Below are positions 55,389-64,000 of a DNA stretch of 64,000 nt, piece after piece. The notes below the pieces were generated by a model. It did not search any database. It saw nothing but the letters and a program-made list of their open reading frames with translations, and was not told the DNA's origin. The position numbers and the translations under genes were made by a program. Origin of the DNA: Closterium sp. NIES-65 (lineage: Eukaryota; Streptophyta; Zygnematophyceae; Desmidiales; Closteriaceae); contig CANXME010001433.1 of assembly GCA_948144175.1 (NCBI GenBank), forward strand, positions 124,001 to 188,000, in the 5' to 3' direction. Position 1 is the first letter of the stretch. The number at the start of each line of letters is the position of its first letter.

Positions 55389-56408
55389 CTAGGGTAGGCT
55401 AAGCTTCAGACTTGTATCGGGGGTACACTCTGCGCGCTTATCGGAGCAAAGTTTCCTGGAAGTTTCCTTCTGATATGCCCACTTCCGAGATGGCATTGGA
55501 GTGCCAGGACATGAGCAATGCTCACTTCGACAGCTGGGACATCCAAATACACTCGTTTGTCGAGAATATCTTCCAGTTTCGCTGAGGAATTGGTTGCGTG
55601 ATTACGAGATTTCTGAAGACAAAATCTCGTCACATGTAAGTTATCGCTAATGTATTGTAAAGAATAGGCGACTTTGATGCTGATTCGCTGTAAAAACATC
55701 TGCAGCACGCACTGGTGTGAATTGCGAAGTTCCTGATTCGTACTGAAAGTTTCGTGTGGCATTGTCTGATCCTCACATGCCACGCCAAGCAACAGTTTCT
55801 GCCTGCTGCCAGCTCAGCTGCGTGGCACTTGGCCTATTTGATACAGATCGGGTGAACGATCGAATCGCTTGAAAAGCAAATCTAAAACGGACAAAATCGG
55901 CACACATGCAAGAAAATGGGTACAGAACGGTAATCACACACACGACAAAACGAAATGAGATCAGCAGAGCAGAAACAACCATGCGCTGCACGTGACAAAA
56001 ACACTGGAACGCCGCCGATATGAGCAGAGGCGATGCACGAGCACGAGCACGTTGCCTGATGCGTTGGTATGGTAGGCTGTAATCAGCCTCAATGCTATTA
56101 TAACTGCTTTTACGAAACTGCATGAACATCTTAAAATTTGAAGTAACTTTGACAGTTCAGACAAAAAAAATTGTGCTTGTCTGAATTTTCAGACTAAAAT
56201 TTTGAGGCACCTCTGACAGACAGAGTTCCAGGAGGGGTGTACTCTAAGGCCTCAGACTACCTCAAAACGAATCTAGGGGCCTGGTCTTTTCCCCTTAATT
56301 TATCCTTCTCCTCCCGAGAGTTTCCTGCCATTGCAGAATGGCTTCTTACTGCTCCTTCCACATTATCCTTTATGCGGAAGTAAGCGGTAGGATTATGAGC
56401 CATAGCTA
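55389..56408. other. Host spacer, no gene recognised
   Basis: A minus-strand frame at 55406-55792 (128 codons) and overlapping shorter ones show no domain I recognise and no clear coding bias. An inverted repeat AGCTAGGA-GAG-TCCTAGCT lies at about 56404-56422. Confidence 0.45.
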
Positions 56409-56409
56409 G

Positions 56410-56550
56410 GAGAGTCCTAGCTAGGCAAGAGACATTTTAGGCAAAGAAGAGGATTTTCACTAGCAGGAATGAGGATACAAATAGCAAACCATAGAAGGGT
56501 TGTACTCGCTATAGAGCACCCACTACAGGCTAGAGCATAACATTCTGACA
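56410..56550 (-). repeat. Eroded copia LTR remnant
   Basis: On the minus strand it starts TGTCAGAATGTTATGC and keeps the block order of the lineage's LTRs: CTAGCCTGTAGTGGGT, CTATAGCGAGTACAACCC, GCTATTTGTAT. It is preceded (minus sense) by a purine-rich GAGGGGTAAAG, like a polypurine tract, so probably a 3' LTR. Closest to the LTR of element I. The far end is uncertain and no primer site is visible. Confidence 0.6.
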
Positions 56551-56887
56551 CTTTACCCCTCAAGTTATGCATGAATCTGTGAGAGGACTCAACAGCGTGT
56601 CAGCGGAGGGAATACCACAGCTCCTAGCCATCACATTCAGTCTATGGTGGAGCTAAAAGACGAGGATTTGGTGGAAACCGATTGAAGCCCAAGCTAGGGG
56701 AGCTTGTGAGGCTGCTGCATGAAACAAGTAGTTTTGTCGCAAATGCTTGCATGCAGGACCAAATATAACTTGAGGACATGGACACAAGGAAAGATTTTGG
56801 CGATTGATCGTGCAATATCGAACACCGGCATCGGCGGGAGGGAGTGTGAAGTATCTGGTATAGTAAACTGTACACAATTTCTGACAG

Positions 56888-56959
56888 GTCGATGTAGTAT
56901 AATGGTCAGTATCTCCGCCTGTCACGCGGAAGATCCGGGTTCGATCCCCGGCATCGGCG
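56888..56959 (+). tRNA. tRNA-Asp (GUC)
   Basis: 72 nt. The acceptor stem GTCGATG pairs with CATCGGC (one G-U), discriminator G. D-arm TAGTATAATGGTCAGTA; anticodon stem TCCGC/GCGGA with loop CTGTCAC and anticodon GTC at 56921-56923; T-arm CCGGGTTCGATCCCCGG. Internal A and B boxes are intact (GGTTCGATCC). No intron, no encoded CCA. A T-run at 56961-56964 fits a Pol III terminator. It is a nuclear-type, apparently functional gene. Confidence 0.97.
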
Positions 56960-56964
56960 CTTTT

Positions 56965-57948
56965 GCTTTTAGCTACCCCTGCTTGATATCTAAGTTCCCT
57001 TTCTCATTTCACACACTGTTTTTATTTTACTTGTTTTTTGTTTGCATCTTTCATTCTACACCGTAGCACTCTACCGCAGCTGTTAGTATCGGAAGAAGAC
57101 ATTGCATGCAGGCTGGTTGGCCTTTTTCTTGATCCAAAAGCTCACGCCAGCGCGCCAAGCAGCCAGGTTTGAACTTCGATCACCAAAAAAGCTCGAGCAG
57201 GCGCACTCACAATGGATCCTTGCATGCGTCGCCTCCAGCAGCCTTGGGCCCGCCTCTGGCTCCTAGATTCTGGTCACACTGCGTTTGTTGAAACAGCAAG
57301 CCACGTGTCGTTTGTCTCAGCGCATAGTTTTCTGCTCCCTTCCGCGGTTTCATCTCCTCCGTTTGTTCCATCAACGCCGTCCCTCAGTCGCTCGTCGTCC
57401 CTCCGGTTACGATCGATGTACCGTACGTCGCGAGTCCTTTGTGGGACTCGTGTAATGGTTTTTTCAGCTCGCCGGTTCCGTTGACCATGCAACCACCTTA
57501 TCGCCTTCCCTGAACTTCTTTCGCCGTACCTTGTAACCAGATTTACTACGAGGTTCCTTGATAATGGACTGATCAATCACCCCATCGACCCACTTCCTGA
57601 TGAAGTATCCTCTTCGGTTCTCGAGGCTCATTGTATATCAGCATCGCGTTAAATACTCTGATAGTTCAGGGTTGATAGTTTTTACATTCTGCACGGCCAC
57701 TACTCAAGCAGATCACGCACGGCAAATCAACTGAAGGAGGTACTGAGTGATGTTTTATCTAGAGGCACTGAAGGGGATGCTGTATGTACGATTGGTCGTA
57801 CATTCTTTCCGCGATTGGCTGGAACTTGTAATCCTATGTCAAGCGACAATTAGAAGCTGCCAGTGAAACACGACAACTATGCAATCAGATTCAGCATCAG
57901 ACTTGCCTATGTGCTCATTTTCTCCCCCGCTCCTCGTTGTGCGTGCAG
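56965..57948. other. Spacer upstream of the spliced gene
   Basis: Contains unassigned frames at 57212-57484 (+) and 57274-57576 (-) that overlap each other; neither shows a known domain. A stretch at about 57841-57900 (KRQLEAASETRQLCNQIQ in one frame) could be an upstream exon of the next gene, but its donor would not fit the phase of the exon at 57949. Confidence 0.4.
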
Positions 57949-59866
57949 CTTGAAGCAGCCATGGCATGGAGCAATTACGAGTTGAATGCTTTCGAGGGGA
58001 AAGTGAAGCACTGTCTGCGGATCAGGAATCAGCCAGATAATGGTCAGTGGACGGACGAAGAGAAAGTTAAGTGAGTGGGGTGAAAGCGGTTGCTCATCAA
58101 CCTGGAGCCCGAGTGTTGTTCGATCTAAGTACTTTCTTTTCTACCTCATTGTTCAGGCAAAGTGTCTCAGAAGCAGTGCTGCAAAACATCAAATTTACAG
58201 TGCTGCGAGCATACAAGCTATTTTGCCTCTTCAGTGATGTTTTTTAACCATTGTTGCTTTGAGTGAGCACTTCATTACCAAATTATTCACCCTTTTTATT
58301 TCTATCCGTCCATGCTTCTCTTCTCAACAGAGTTAACTCACCTGCTGGAAGAAGCGCTGCACAAGCTGCGGGGTCAGCAGATTCAAGTTCTGAATTTGCG
58401 CAAAAACTTGAATGCCATGCATGCAGAAAATTCTGATTTGGTCACACGGATGAGGTGGTTTGAGCTCATGGAAGCTAGACTGAGAGAGCATGCACACCTG
58501 GTGAGTAGGGTAAGCGAGTATGAGGTTAGGCTGGAAGAGTACGTGAGTGGAATCTGAAAGTATGAGAAGCTACAGAGCAGGGTTAGAGAGAATGTATGAC
58601 GGTAGGGTGAAAGAGTACGAGAGAGAAACAGAGAAATTGGGGAGTAAGTTCAAGATGTTGAGCAACTGGAAAGTAGGGTCAGGGAGAACGAGAGTGTAAA
58701 TAGTAGATTTAGAGAATACGAGAAACTGGAGAGTAGGGCTAGTGAGCATGATAAACCAGAGAGAAGTGTTAGAGAGTATGGAAACCTGGAGAATAGGGTT
58801 AGAGAGTACATGAAACTGGAGAGTAGGGTTTGAGAAGGTATGAGATACTGGATGCAAAGGCGAAGGGAGGACATTGAGAATCTGGCAGCGAGAACAAGGG
58901 AAGTAAGACACCTGGAAGCAAGGGTAACATTTTGTGTTTGAGCAGGGAGTACGGGGGTCACACTTTGTGGTGGCCAGACTTCAGCAGGAGAATGTGTGTC
59001 TGGAGAAGAAGGTTGAAGAAGCTGGGCCGCTGGAGAAGATGGTGCAAGATTTGAGGAAAGAGCTAGATGAGGTAGGGTGGGAAAATTTGTGTATGATTTT
59101 GTAGGCATGCATGTTTGGGAGCTGGGAGCATGCACAGTTTGTTGCATGTTCATATGGTAGTTGTTATTCTGTGCAAAGAGCCAACTCGTGATCTCATCTA
59201 TTGTCCTGGAGCTTGAGACTCTGGTCTTTTTCTTTTCTTTTAAACAATCTTTGCAGGTGACGCAGCAGCGCAACGGGCTGCGGCAGCAGCTGAGGAATAC
59301 ACAGGAGCACAGAGGGAGGCTGAGTCAACAAATCATAGAAGCTCAAGATATTTCCCTTCAGGCAAGTGATAATAGCACCTCTCCAACTTTCCTGCCCCCA
59401 TCTCCACCAAAACAGTTGGCGATTCCGTTCCATGCTGTGTTGCCATTCTTTGCAGTTATGCTCAAGTGGTCTTTTTTTTTTTCAGCTGCATTAAGGAGTG
59501 GCATGGCTGCTGAAGGAGGCGGGGTTGGGGGTGGGGAGGGGGAGGGGGGGAGAGGGGTTAGCAACGTGTGTTATATTGAGGAAACCTATTTATGACTTGT
59601 TTGCTTCATGTGCCCCTCAGGTTCTGCGTGACTGCGTGAGAAAAATCGACAGAGTTCCGGCACAAGGAGTGCAGCAGCTGGTGCGAGCAATAAACGTTCA
59701 TATTCAGCCTGTGTTGGAGAAAGAAAGGGAGGATATCATAGAAGTCACTCCAGAGCCCAAGATATGTGAGATTGTGCGGCTTCTGATCAAGATCATTAGG
59801 ACACTGCTCTGCTTGCTGCTCTGCCCAAGTTGGCCAGACTGCCTGTGCCATTGCCAGACTAGATAG
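57949..59866 (+). CDS. Spliced coiled-coil protein gene, 5' end uncertain
   Basis: Five exons whose phases agree: 57949-58042, 58331-58500, 58946-59071, 59257-59361, 59621-59866 (TAG). Introns follow GT-AG except the fourth, which appears to be GC-AG (CAG|GCAAGT). A start is possible at ATG 57961 (MAWSNYELNAF); upstream exons are possible. The ~245 residues are rich in Leu, Glu, Gln, Arg and look like coiled coil in exons 2-4 (LTHLLEEALHKLR, LEKKVEEAGPLEKM, QQRNGLRQQLRNTQEHR). Exon 5 (VLRDCVRKIDRVPAQGVQQL...) then ends in a Leu/Cys-rich tail. I do not recognise the family. The third-exon acceptor is the least certain; AG at 58945 was chosen for phase. Confidence 0.6.
58501..58945 (+). repeat. 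Degenerate ~30-bp coiled-coil-coding repeats inside intron 2
   Basis: Units like GGTTAGAGAGTACATGAAAC...GAGAGTA, reading VREYxKLESR in the frame that continues from exon 2, occur about ten times between 58500 and 58830. The first stop in that frame is at 58555-58557 and others follow, so the array is not coding now as one frame. Confidence 0.6.
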
Positions 59867-60394
59867 ACTTTCCCATGGTATTGGAGGGAGTCCTTGCTTG
59901 AGAATCTGTAACAGCATATTGGTAGTGTACATTATGATTAATAATAATTCTTGTGTTATTTGACTGCAATGATCATAAGCTGCATGCAACGGCCAGACCC
60001 ATCACATCCATCTAGGATACGCTCTTTATGTTGGAGTAACAAATGCATGGTGAAATAGTCTTGTGGAGTGGAAGCCCACGACCTGAATTACAACACTGAG
60101 GCTCCAGACCAGAACCTCAGGTTACTGAATGTTTGTCTGCAAAACCGAAGCAGAAGTTCGAGTGCAGGTGATTGCAGCACCCACACAAGAGGGAGCTTCG
60201 GGCTGTGGGTATGTATACCTTTGAAATTGCAATTCAGGGTGTGTGAGCACTGGCAACTGCACAGGGGAACAGCGAGCGAGTGGGGGGAAAAGGGGTTGAG
60301 CGAAGGGGGAAAGAGAGTGAGCAGGGGGGAATGAGGGGCGGGAACAGGGGGTAAGAGAGTGAGCGGGCCTGGGGGAGAGAGGTGAACAAGGGGG
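59867..60394. other. Spacer, no gene recognised
   Basis: About 500 bases after the coiled-coil gene; may include its 3' UTR. It becomes G/A-rich from about 60270 and grades into the minisatellite. Confidence 0.5.
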
Positions 60395-60970
60395 TTACGA
60401 GAGTGAGGCGGAGGGAGGAGCGGACAGGGCACAGGGAGGAGAGGACAGGACACAGGGAGGTGAGAACAGGACACGGGGAGGAGAGAACAGGACGCAGGGA
60501 GGAGAGAACAGGACGCAGGGAGGAGAGAACAGGACGCAGGGAGGGGAGAACAGGACACAGGGAGGAGATAACAGGACACAGGGAGGAGAGAACATACCAC
60601 AGGGAGGAGATAACAGGACACAGGGAGGAGAGAACAGGACACAGGGAGGAGAGAACAGGACGCAGGGAGGAGAGAACACGACGCAGGGAGGGGAGAACAG
60701 ACCACAGGGAGGAGATAACAGGACGCAGGGAGGAGAGAACAGGACACAGGGAGGAGAGATCACGACGCAGGGAGGAAAGAACAGGACGCAGGGAGGGGAG
60801 AACAGGGCACAGGGAGGAGAGAACAGGACACAGGGAGGAGAGAACATACCACAGGGAGGAGAGAACAGGACACAGGGAGGAGAGAACAGGACAAAGGGAG
60901 GGGAGAACATACCACAAGGATGAGAGAACAGGACACAGGGAGGAGAGAACAGGACAAAGGGAGGGGAGAA
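60395..60970 (+). repeat. 21-bp minisatellite, about 27 copies
   Basis: Unit GAGAACAGGACACAGGGAGGA with variants (CGCAGG, ATACCAC, GGGGAGAAC). A 21-bp period gives a seven-residue cycle (REERTGH type) with open frames. It runs directly into element H at AGAACAG, a string present both in the repeat and in the element. Confidence 0.92.
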
Positions 60971-61149
60971 CAGAACTGAGAGACCCTCCACTATGAGCGT
61001 ACCACTCACGAAGCTGCCGGGGCGTGAGAGACGCGCGTGGGCGTCGTTGGAGCTGCATCTGGCCGCTGCCAGTAGAAGCAGGAGCAGGAGTAGCAGCAGT
61101 AAGGCAGGCAGCCAAGCAAGCAGTAGGCAGCGCGCTAGTAAGGCAGGGG

Positions 61150-62043
61150 CTCACCAGTGGTGGGAAGATGAGGCCCGACGACTCGGCGACTCGGCGACTT
61201 GGCGGCACGGCGGCACTGCAGCAACTGCGGCTCGGCGGCTCGGGCAACTCGGGCGGCTCGGCTGCTCGGGCGACTCGGGCGGCTCTGCGGCTCGGCGGCT
61301 CGGCGGTACGGCTGCTCGGCAGCAACTGCAGCTCGGCGGCTCGGCAACCCGGCGGCTCGGGCGGCTGAGGTGGCGCTGCGGCTCGGGCGGCTCGGGTGGC
61401 TCGGGCGGCTCGGGCGGCTCGGGCGGCTCGGGCGGCTCGGGCGGCTCGGGTGACTCGGCGACGGGGCCAGCAGAGGCGGCGCCGGGGCCGGCAGAGGTGG
61501 AGCAGGGTCGCAGGGGCGCAGGGGCAGGCGACGGGGCCAGCAGAGGCGGGGCTGGGTCGGTGCAGGGCTGCGGGGCCGCAAGGGAGGTGGCGGGGCCGCG
61601 GTGGAGAATGGCGGCAGGGGCCGCGACGAAGGGCGGCAGGGGTCGCGACAAAGGGCGGCAGGGGCCGCGACGAAGGGCGGCAGGGGCCGCAACGAAGGGC
61701 GGGGCCGCGACGAGAGTGGCGGGGCCGCGACGAGAGATGGCGGGGCCGCGACGAGAGGTGGCGGGGCCGCGACGAGGGGCGGGGCCGCGACGTAGGGCGG
61801 GGCCGCGACGTAGGGCGGGGCCGCGACAAGGGGCGGGGCCGCGACGTAGGGCGGGGCCGCGACGTAGGGCGGGGCCGCGACGTAGGGCGGGGCCGCGACG
61901 AAAGAGGCGGGGTCGCGCGTTTCGGGGCGCGCGCCAGAAAGAAAATCGGTCGCACGCCGCGGGGCGTGCGACAGATCGAGTAGCAGCGGAAGCAGTAGTA
62001 GGGCCTTAGGAACAGTTTCCACGAGGGAACCTGCTCGATACCA
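61150..62043 (-). repeat. Leader of H: GC-rich tandem repeats
   Basis: CGGCTCGGG units (about 61180-61460) and GGGGCCGCGACG units (61570-61910). The hairpin next to the primer site has one mismatch (GTTTCC against GGGAAC). Confidence 0.8.
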
Positions 62044-62176
62044 TGTGAGAATTGAAACGAGAATGAATCAACTATGAAATGAGTGAGTACAAGTACTAAC
62101 CCTAATTGGGTTGTACCCCCTATGGGATACCCCACTATAGCCTACACAAATGTATAAGCTATATAGCATTCTGACA
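62044..62176 (-). repeat. 5' LTR of H (133 bp)
   Basis: Differs from LTR1/LTR2 at one base (TAGCCTA for TAGTCTA). Confidence 0.93.
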
Positions 62177-62638
62177 ACGACAACGCCGACACATTCTTAC
62201 CGTCGGGCGCCGAATAGGCTGACATAAAAGAAACAGGCAAACAGCCGAAGAGAGAGATAAAAAAAGAAACAGGACAAGGACCGAAATAAAAAAAAACAGG
62301 TCCACAATGCATTAGAGTAGCATCGAGCACATAGCGAGGCTCCAATCCGTCTCACAACGTGGATCAGCAGCGGCGACGCGCATGGTGTGTCGATCTGCAG
62401 TGCGTGATGCTGATGGCGAAGCTCGGCGACTCTGAAATGGGGTGCGAGGGGAAAGGCAGAGGGACAAGCGGGACTGGGCAAGTACTTAGCGAGCAATACT
62501 CGCTAGACTTCGAATAAGGCAAGCATTAACAAGGCAAACAAGGCCGAATATAAGTGCTACGAAAGAGTCCGACTTTGGAAATAAAACAAACAAACAAAAA
62601 AAACTGCGATAGACAAGCGCAGATACTTAACACTAAGG
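62177..62638. other. Spacer, no gene recognised
   Basis: A-rich purine stretches (AAAAAAGAAACAGG, AACAAACAAACAAAAAAAA). Nothing coding seen. The last five bases TAAGG would be the left target duplication of element I. Confidence 0.5.
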
Positions 62639-62781
62639 TGTCGAAATGTTATTATTGTCTAGCCTGCAGTGGGGTACTGTATAGCGAGTACAACCCAATT
62701 AGGGTTTCCTATATGTATGCCAACTGCTGCTAGTGCAAACCATCCTTTCATCATTTCTGTTCCTGCCTACTAATTCTAACA
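62639..62781 (+). repeat. 5' LTR of I (143 bp)
   Basis: TGTCGAAATGTTATTATTG to ACTAATTCTAACA; carries CAATTAGGGTTTCC. Confidence 0.88.
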
Positions 62782-62832
62782 TGGTATCAGAGCAGGTCGA
62801 CCCTCCTGGGTCGATCCTGTGGATGGGCCCCA
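62782..62832 (+). other. Primer binding site and adjacent hairpin of I
   Basis: TGGTATCAGAGCAGG, the full initiator tRNA-Met type site. The hairpin GGTCGACCC (62795-62803) / GGGTCGATC (62808-62816) is longer than in the other subfamilies; GGGCCC is at 62825-62830. Confidence 0.82.
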
Positions 62833-64000
62833 CCTGATGCTTCCGCTGCTCTACTGCTGTCGCGCGCCCCGGGAGCACGACCCTTTCTTCCTGCCGCGCA
62901 CTCGGAGCGCGCGGCGTTTTTCAACCCGCCGTACGCTCGGGGCGTGCGGCGGTTTTCTGCCCGCCGTGCGCCCCGAGGTGCGCGGCGGTTTCCTGCTTCG
63001 CGCGGCGGTTTTGTGCCCGTCGTGGCGCCCCCGGGGACCTGCGCGTGCCCCCCGTCTCCCGTCGTGGCGCCCTGGGGGCCCGCGCGTCGCCCTCCTCCCG
63101 TCGCCTCGTCGCGGCGCCCTAGGGGCCCGCGCGTCGCCCTCCTCCCGTCGCCTCGTCGCGGCGCCTTGGGGGCCCGCGCGTCCCCCCCTCTCGTCGCCTC
63201 GTCGCGGCACCTTGGAGGCCCGCGAGTCGCCCTCTCGCGTTGCCTCGTCGCGGCGCCTTGGGGGCCCGCGCGCCGCCCCCTTCCGTTGCATCGTCGCGGC
63301 GCCTTGGGGGCCCGCGCGCGGTCCCTTCCGTCGCCCGTCGAGCCGCCCTCGGGGGCCTGTCCGCGGCCCCCCTTATGTCACCCGCCGTGGCGCCCTCGGG
63401 GGGCCCGCGCCCTGCTCCTTCGTGGCGCCCTGAAGACCCCCCCGCCGCCTCCCTTTCCCTCCGTGAACCGCCCCTGCTGCTTCCCGCGCTCCTGCCTGCG
63501 TTAGGGTTTGGGGGTGGCGGGCACGGGGGTGACCGGTGTGGGTAGCCTGCAGCTCCTCCTCCTCCACCGTCTCCCACTGCTGCAGCTGCCGCTGAGGGGG
63601 GTGGGTGTGTGGGAGCCGAGGGTTTAGGGTTTAAGGGGGGTGCCGTGGGAGTGGAGCTAGGGTTTCAGCAGGGGGTGTGTGAGAGGGGCGTGGGACGGTC
63701 GGGGGAGGTTGCGTGGAGGCTGCCGTTGTGTCGCCTGCAGCGCCTGTAGTCCGGAGCCGTCGTGCTCTCGGTAGCCCAGAGAGCCTACTGTGCCTGTCGC
63801 CCGTGGGTCCGTTGCTCTTGCCGCTCCTCGTAGCCGCCGAGCCAGTTACTCCAGTAGTCCAGGGCGCTGTCCCGGTAGCCACTGTGTGCGCGCTCTTGTT
63901 GCCCGTGTATCTGCAGCTTCAGTCTTCGTCTCCAATCTTTCTCCCCTCACAGTCCCTCCTCCTCCTCACTTGCCCTCTGTGATTACATCTAGCTTTGCTT

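Larger units (their letters stand above)
60971..62176 (-). mobile_element. Element H: 5' part of a gag-less copia element
   Basis: On the minus strand: LTR (62044-62176), primer site, leader and the first codons of the gag C-terminal part (SLTPRQLREWYAHSGGSLSS), where the minisatellite begins. It is nearly the same as A1 from its LTR through LREWY and likewise has no capsid-like domain between leader and LREWY. The frame is open from inside the LTR (about 62135) to the junction. Pol is missing. The five bases beyond the LTR are ACGAC; the partner duplication is lost. Confidence 0.9.
62639..64000 (+). mobile_element. Element I: 5' LTR and leader of a further copia element
   Basis: LTR 62639-62781, then the primer site and a leader of over 1.2 kb to the window end. 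No gag start is reached. The leader is made of GGCGCC(C/T)TGGGGGCCCGCGCG repeats with CCGTCGCCTCGTCG (about 63020-63420), then a GT-rich part. The subfamily differs from all others here. Confidence 0.85.

Noticed and set aside
55406-55792. 128-codon minus-strand frame
   Set aside because: No recognisable motif; length not unusual for chance in this region.
57212-57576. Overlapping 90- and 100-codon frames on opposite strands
   Set aside because: No domain, no splice-phase link with the downstream gene, no clear coding bias.
60395-60970. Possible CRISPR-like array
   Set aside because: Units are contiguous without spacers; the same holds for the ~180-bp satellite. Eukaryotic context.
60234-62135. 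633-codon minus-strand frame through minisatellite, leader and LTR
   Set aside because: A fusion of 21-bp repeats lacking stops and GC-rich leader; only the part from the LTR to LREWY is compared with A1 as a finding.

Overview
The window looks like repeat-dense nuclear DNA of a green-lineage eukaryote, probably a streptophyte (alga or land plant). Directly visible support: LTR retrotransposons with Ty1/copia gene order (gag, protease, integrase, RT, RNase H), initiator tRNA-Met-type primer sites, 5-bp target duplications, a nuclear-type tRNA-Asp with a T-run terminator, and a spliced gene with phase-consistent exons. The exact organism cannot be fixed from the sequence. About 80% of the window is one copia lineage present as at least eight subfamilies, GC-rich (Gly/Pro/Ala coding), set in much more AT-rich host DNA.

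Layout. 1-908: 3' part of an RT fragment (+). 907-14341: a minus-strand chain of three element bodies (A1, A2, B) sharing single LTRs between them. 14342-15924: unassigned spacer. 15925-32719: a ~180-bp tandem satellite interrupted by element C (16170-31890, TSD CAAAT), which itself carries element D (21498-29803, TSD TGTCG). 32720-43679: element F (+, 3'-truncated), carrying element E (33641-41159, minus), the only copy with one uninterrupted 1,990-residue polyprotein. 43680-47064: host-like DNA with tandem repeats. 47065-54596: element G (minus, TSD GCATC). 54597-60360: low-GC host DNA with a TA-flanked MITE, an eroded LTR, tRNA-Asp and a spliced coiled-coil gene. 60395-60970: 21-bp minisatellite. 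60971-62176: 5' part of a gag-less element (H). 62639-64000: LTR and leader of a further element (I).

Within each element the plan is the same: LTR of only 125-143 bp, primer site, a short hairpin and a GGGCCC block, a long leader of GC-rich tandem repeats, then one polyprotein (capsid-like gag, Gly-rich stretch, unusual Cys/His cluster, DSG protease, HHCC and D,D35E integrase, low-complexity linker, YVDD RT, RNase H), a 3' UTR, and a polypurine tract inside a hairpin. Most copies are young by LTR comparison (0-2 differences per LTR pair) yet disabled, mainly by CAG-to-TAG changes. The most interesting material is the set of non-coding structures shared by all subfamilies (primer-site hairpin, PPT hairpin, telo-box in the LTR), the noncanonical zinc-finger-like motif, the recurrent LREWY motif, and a gag-less subfamily whose leader is open in frame with protease.
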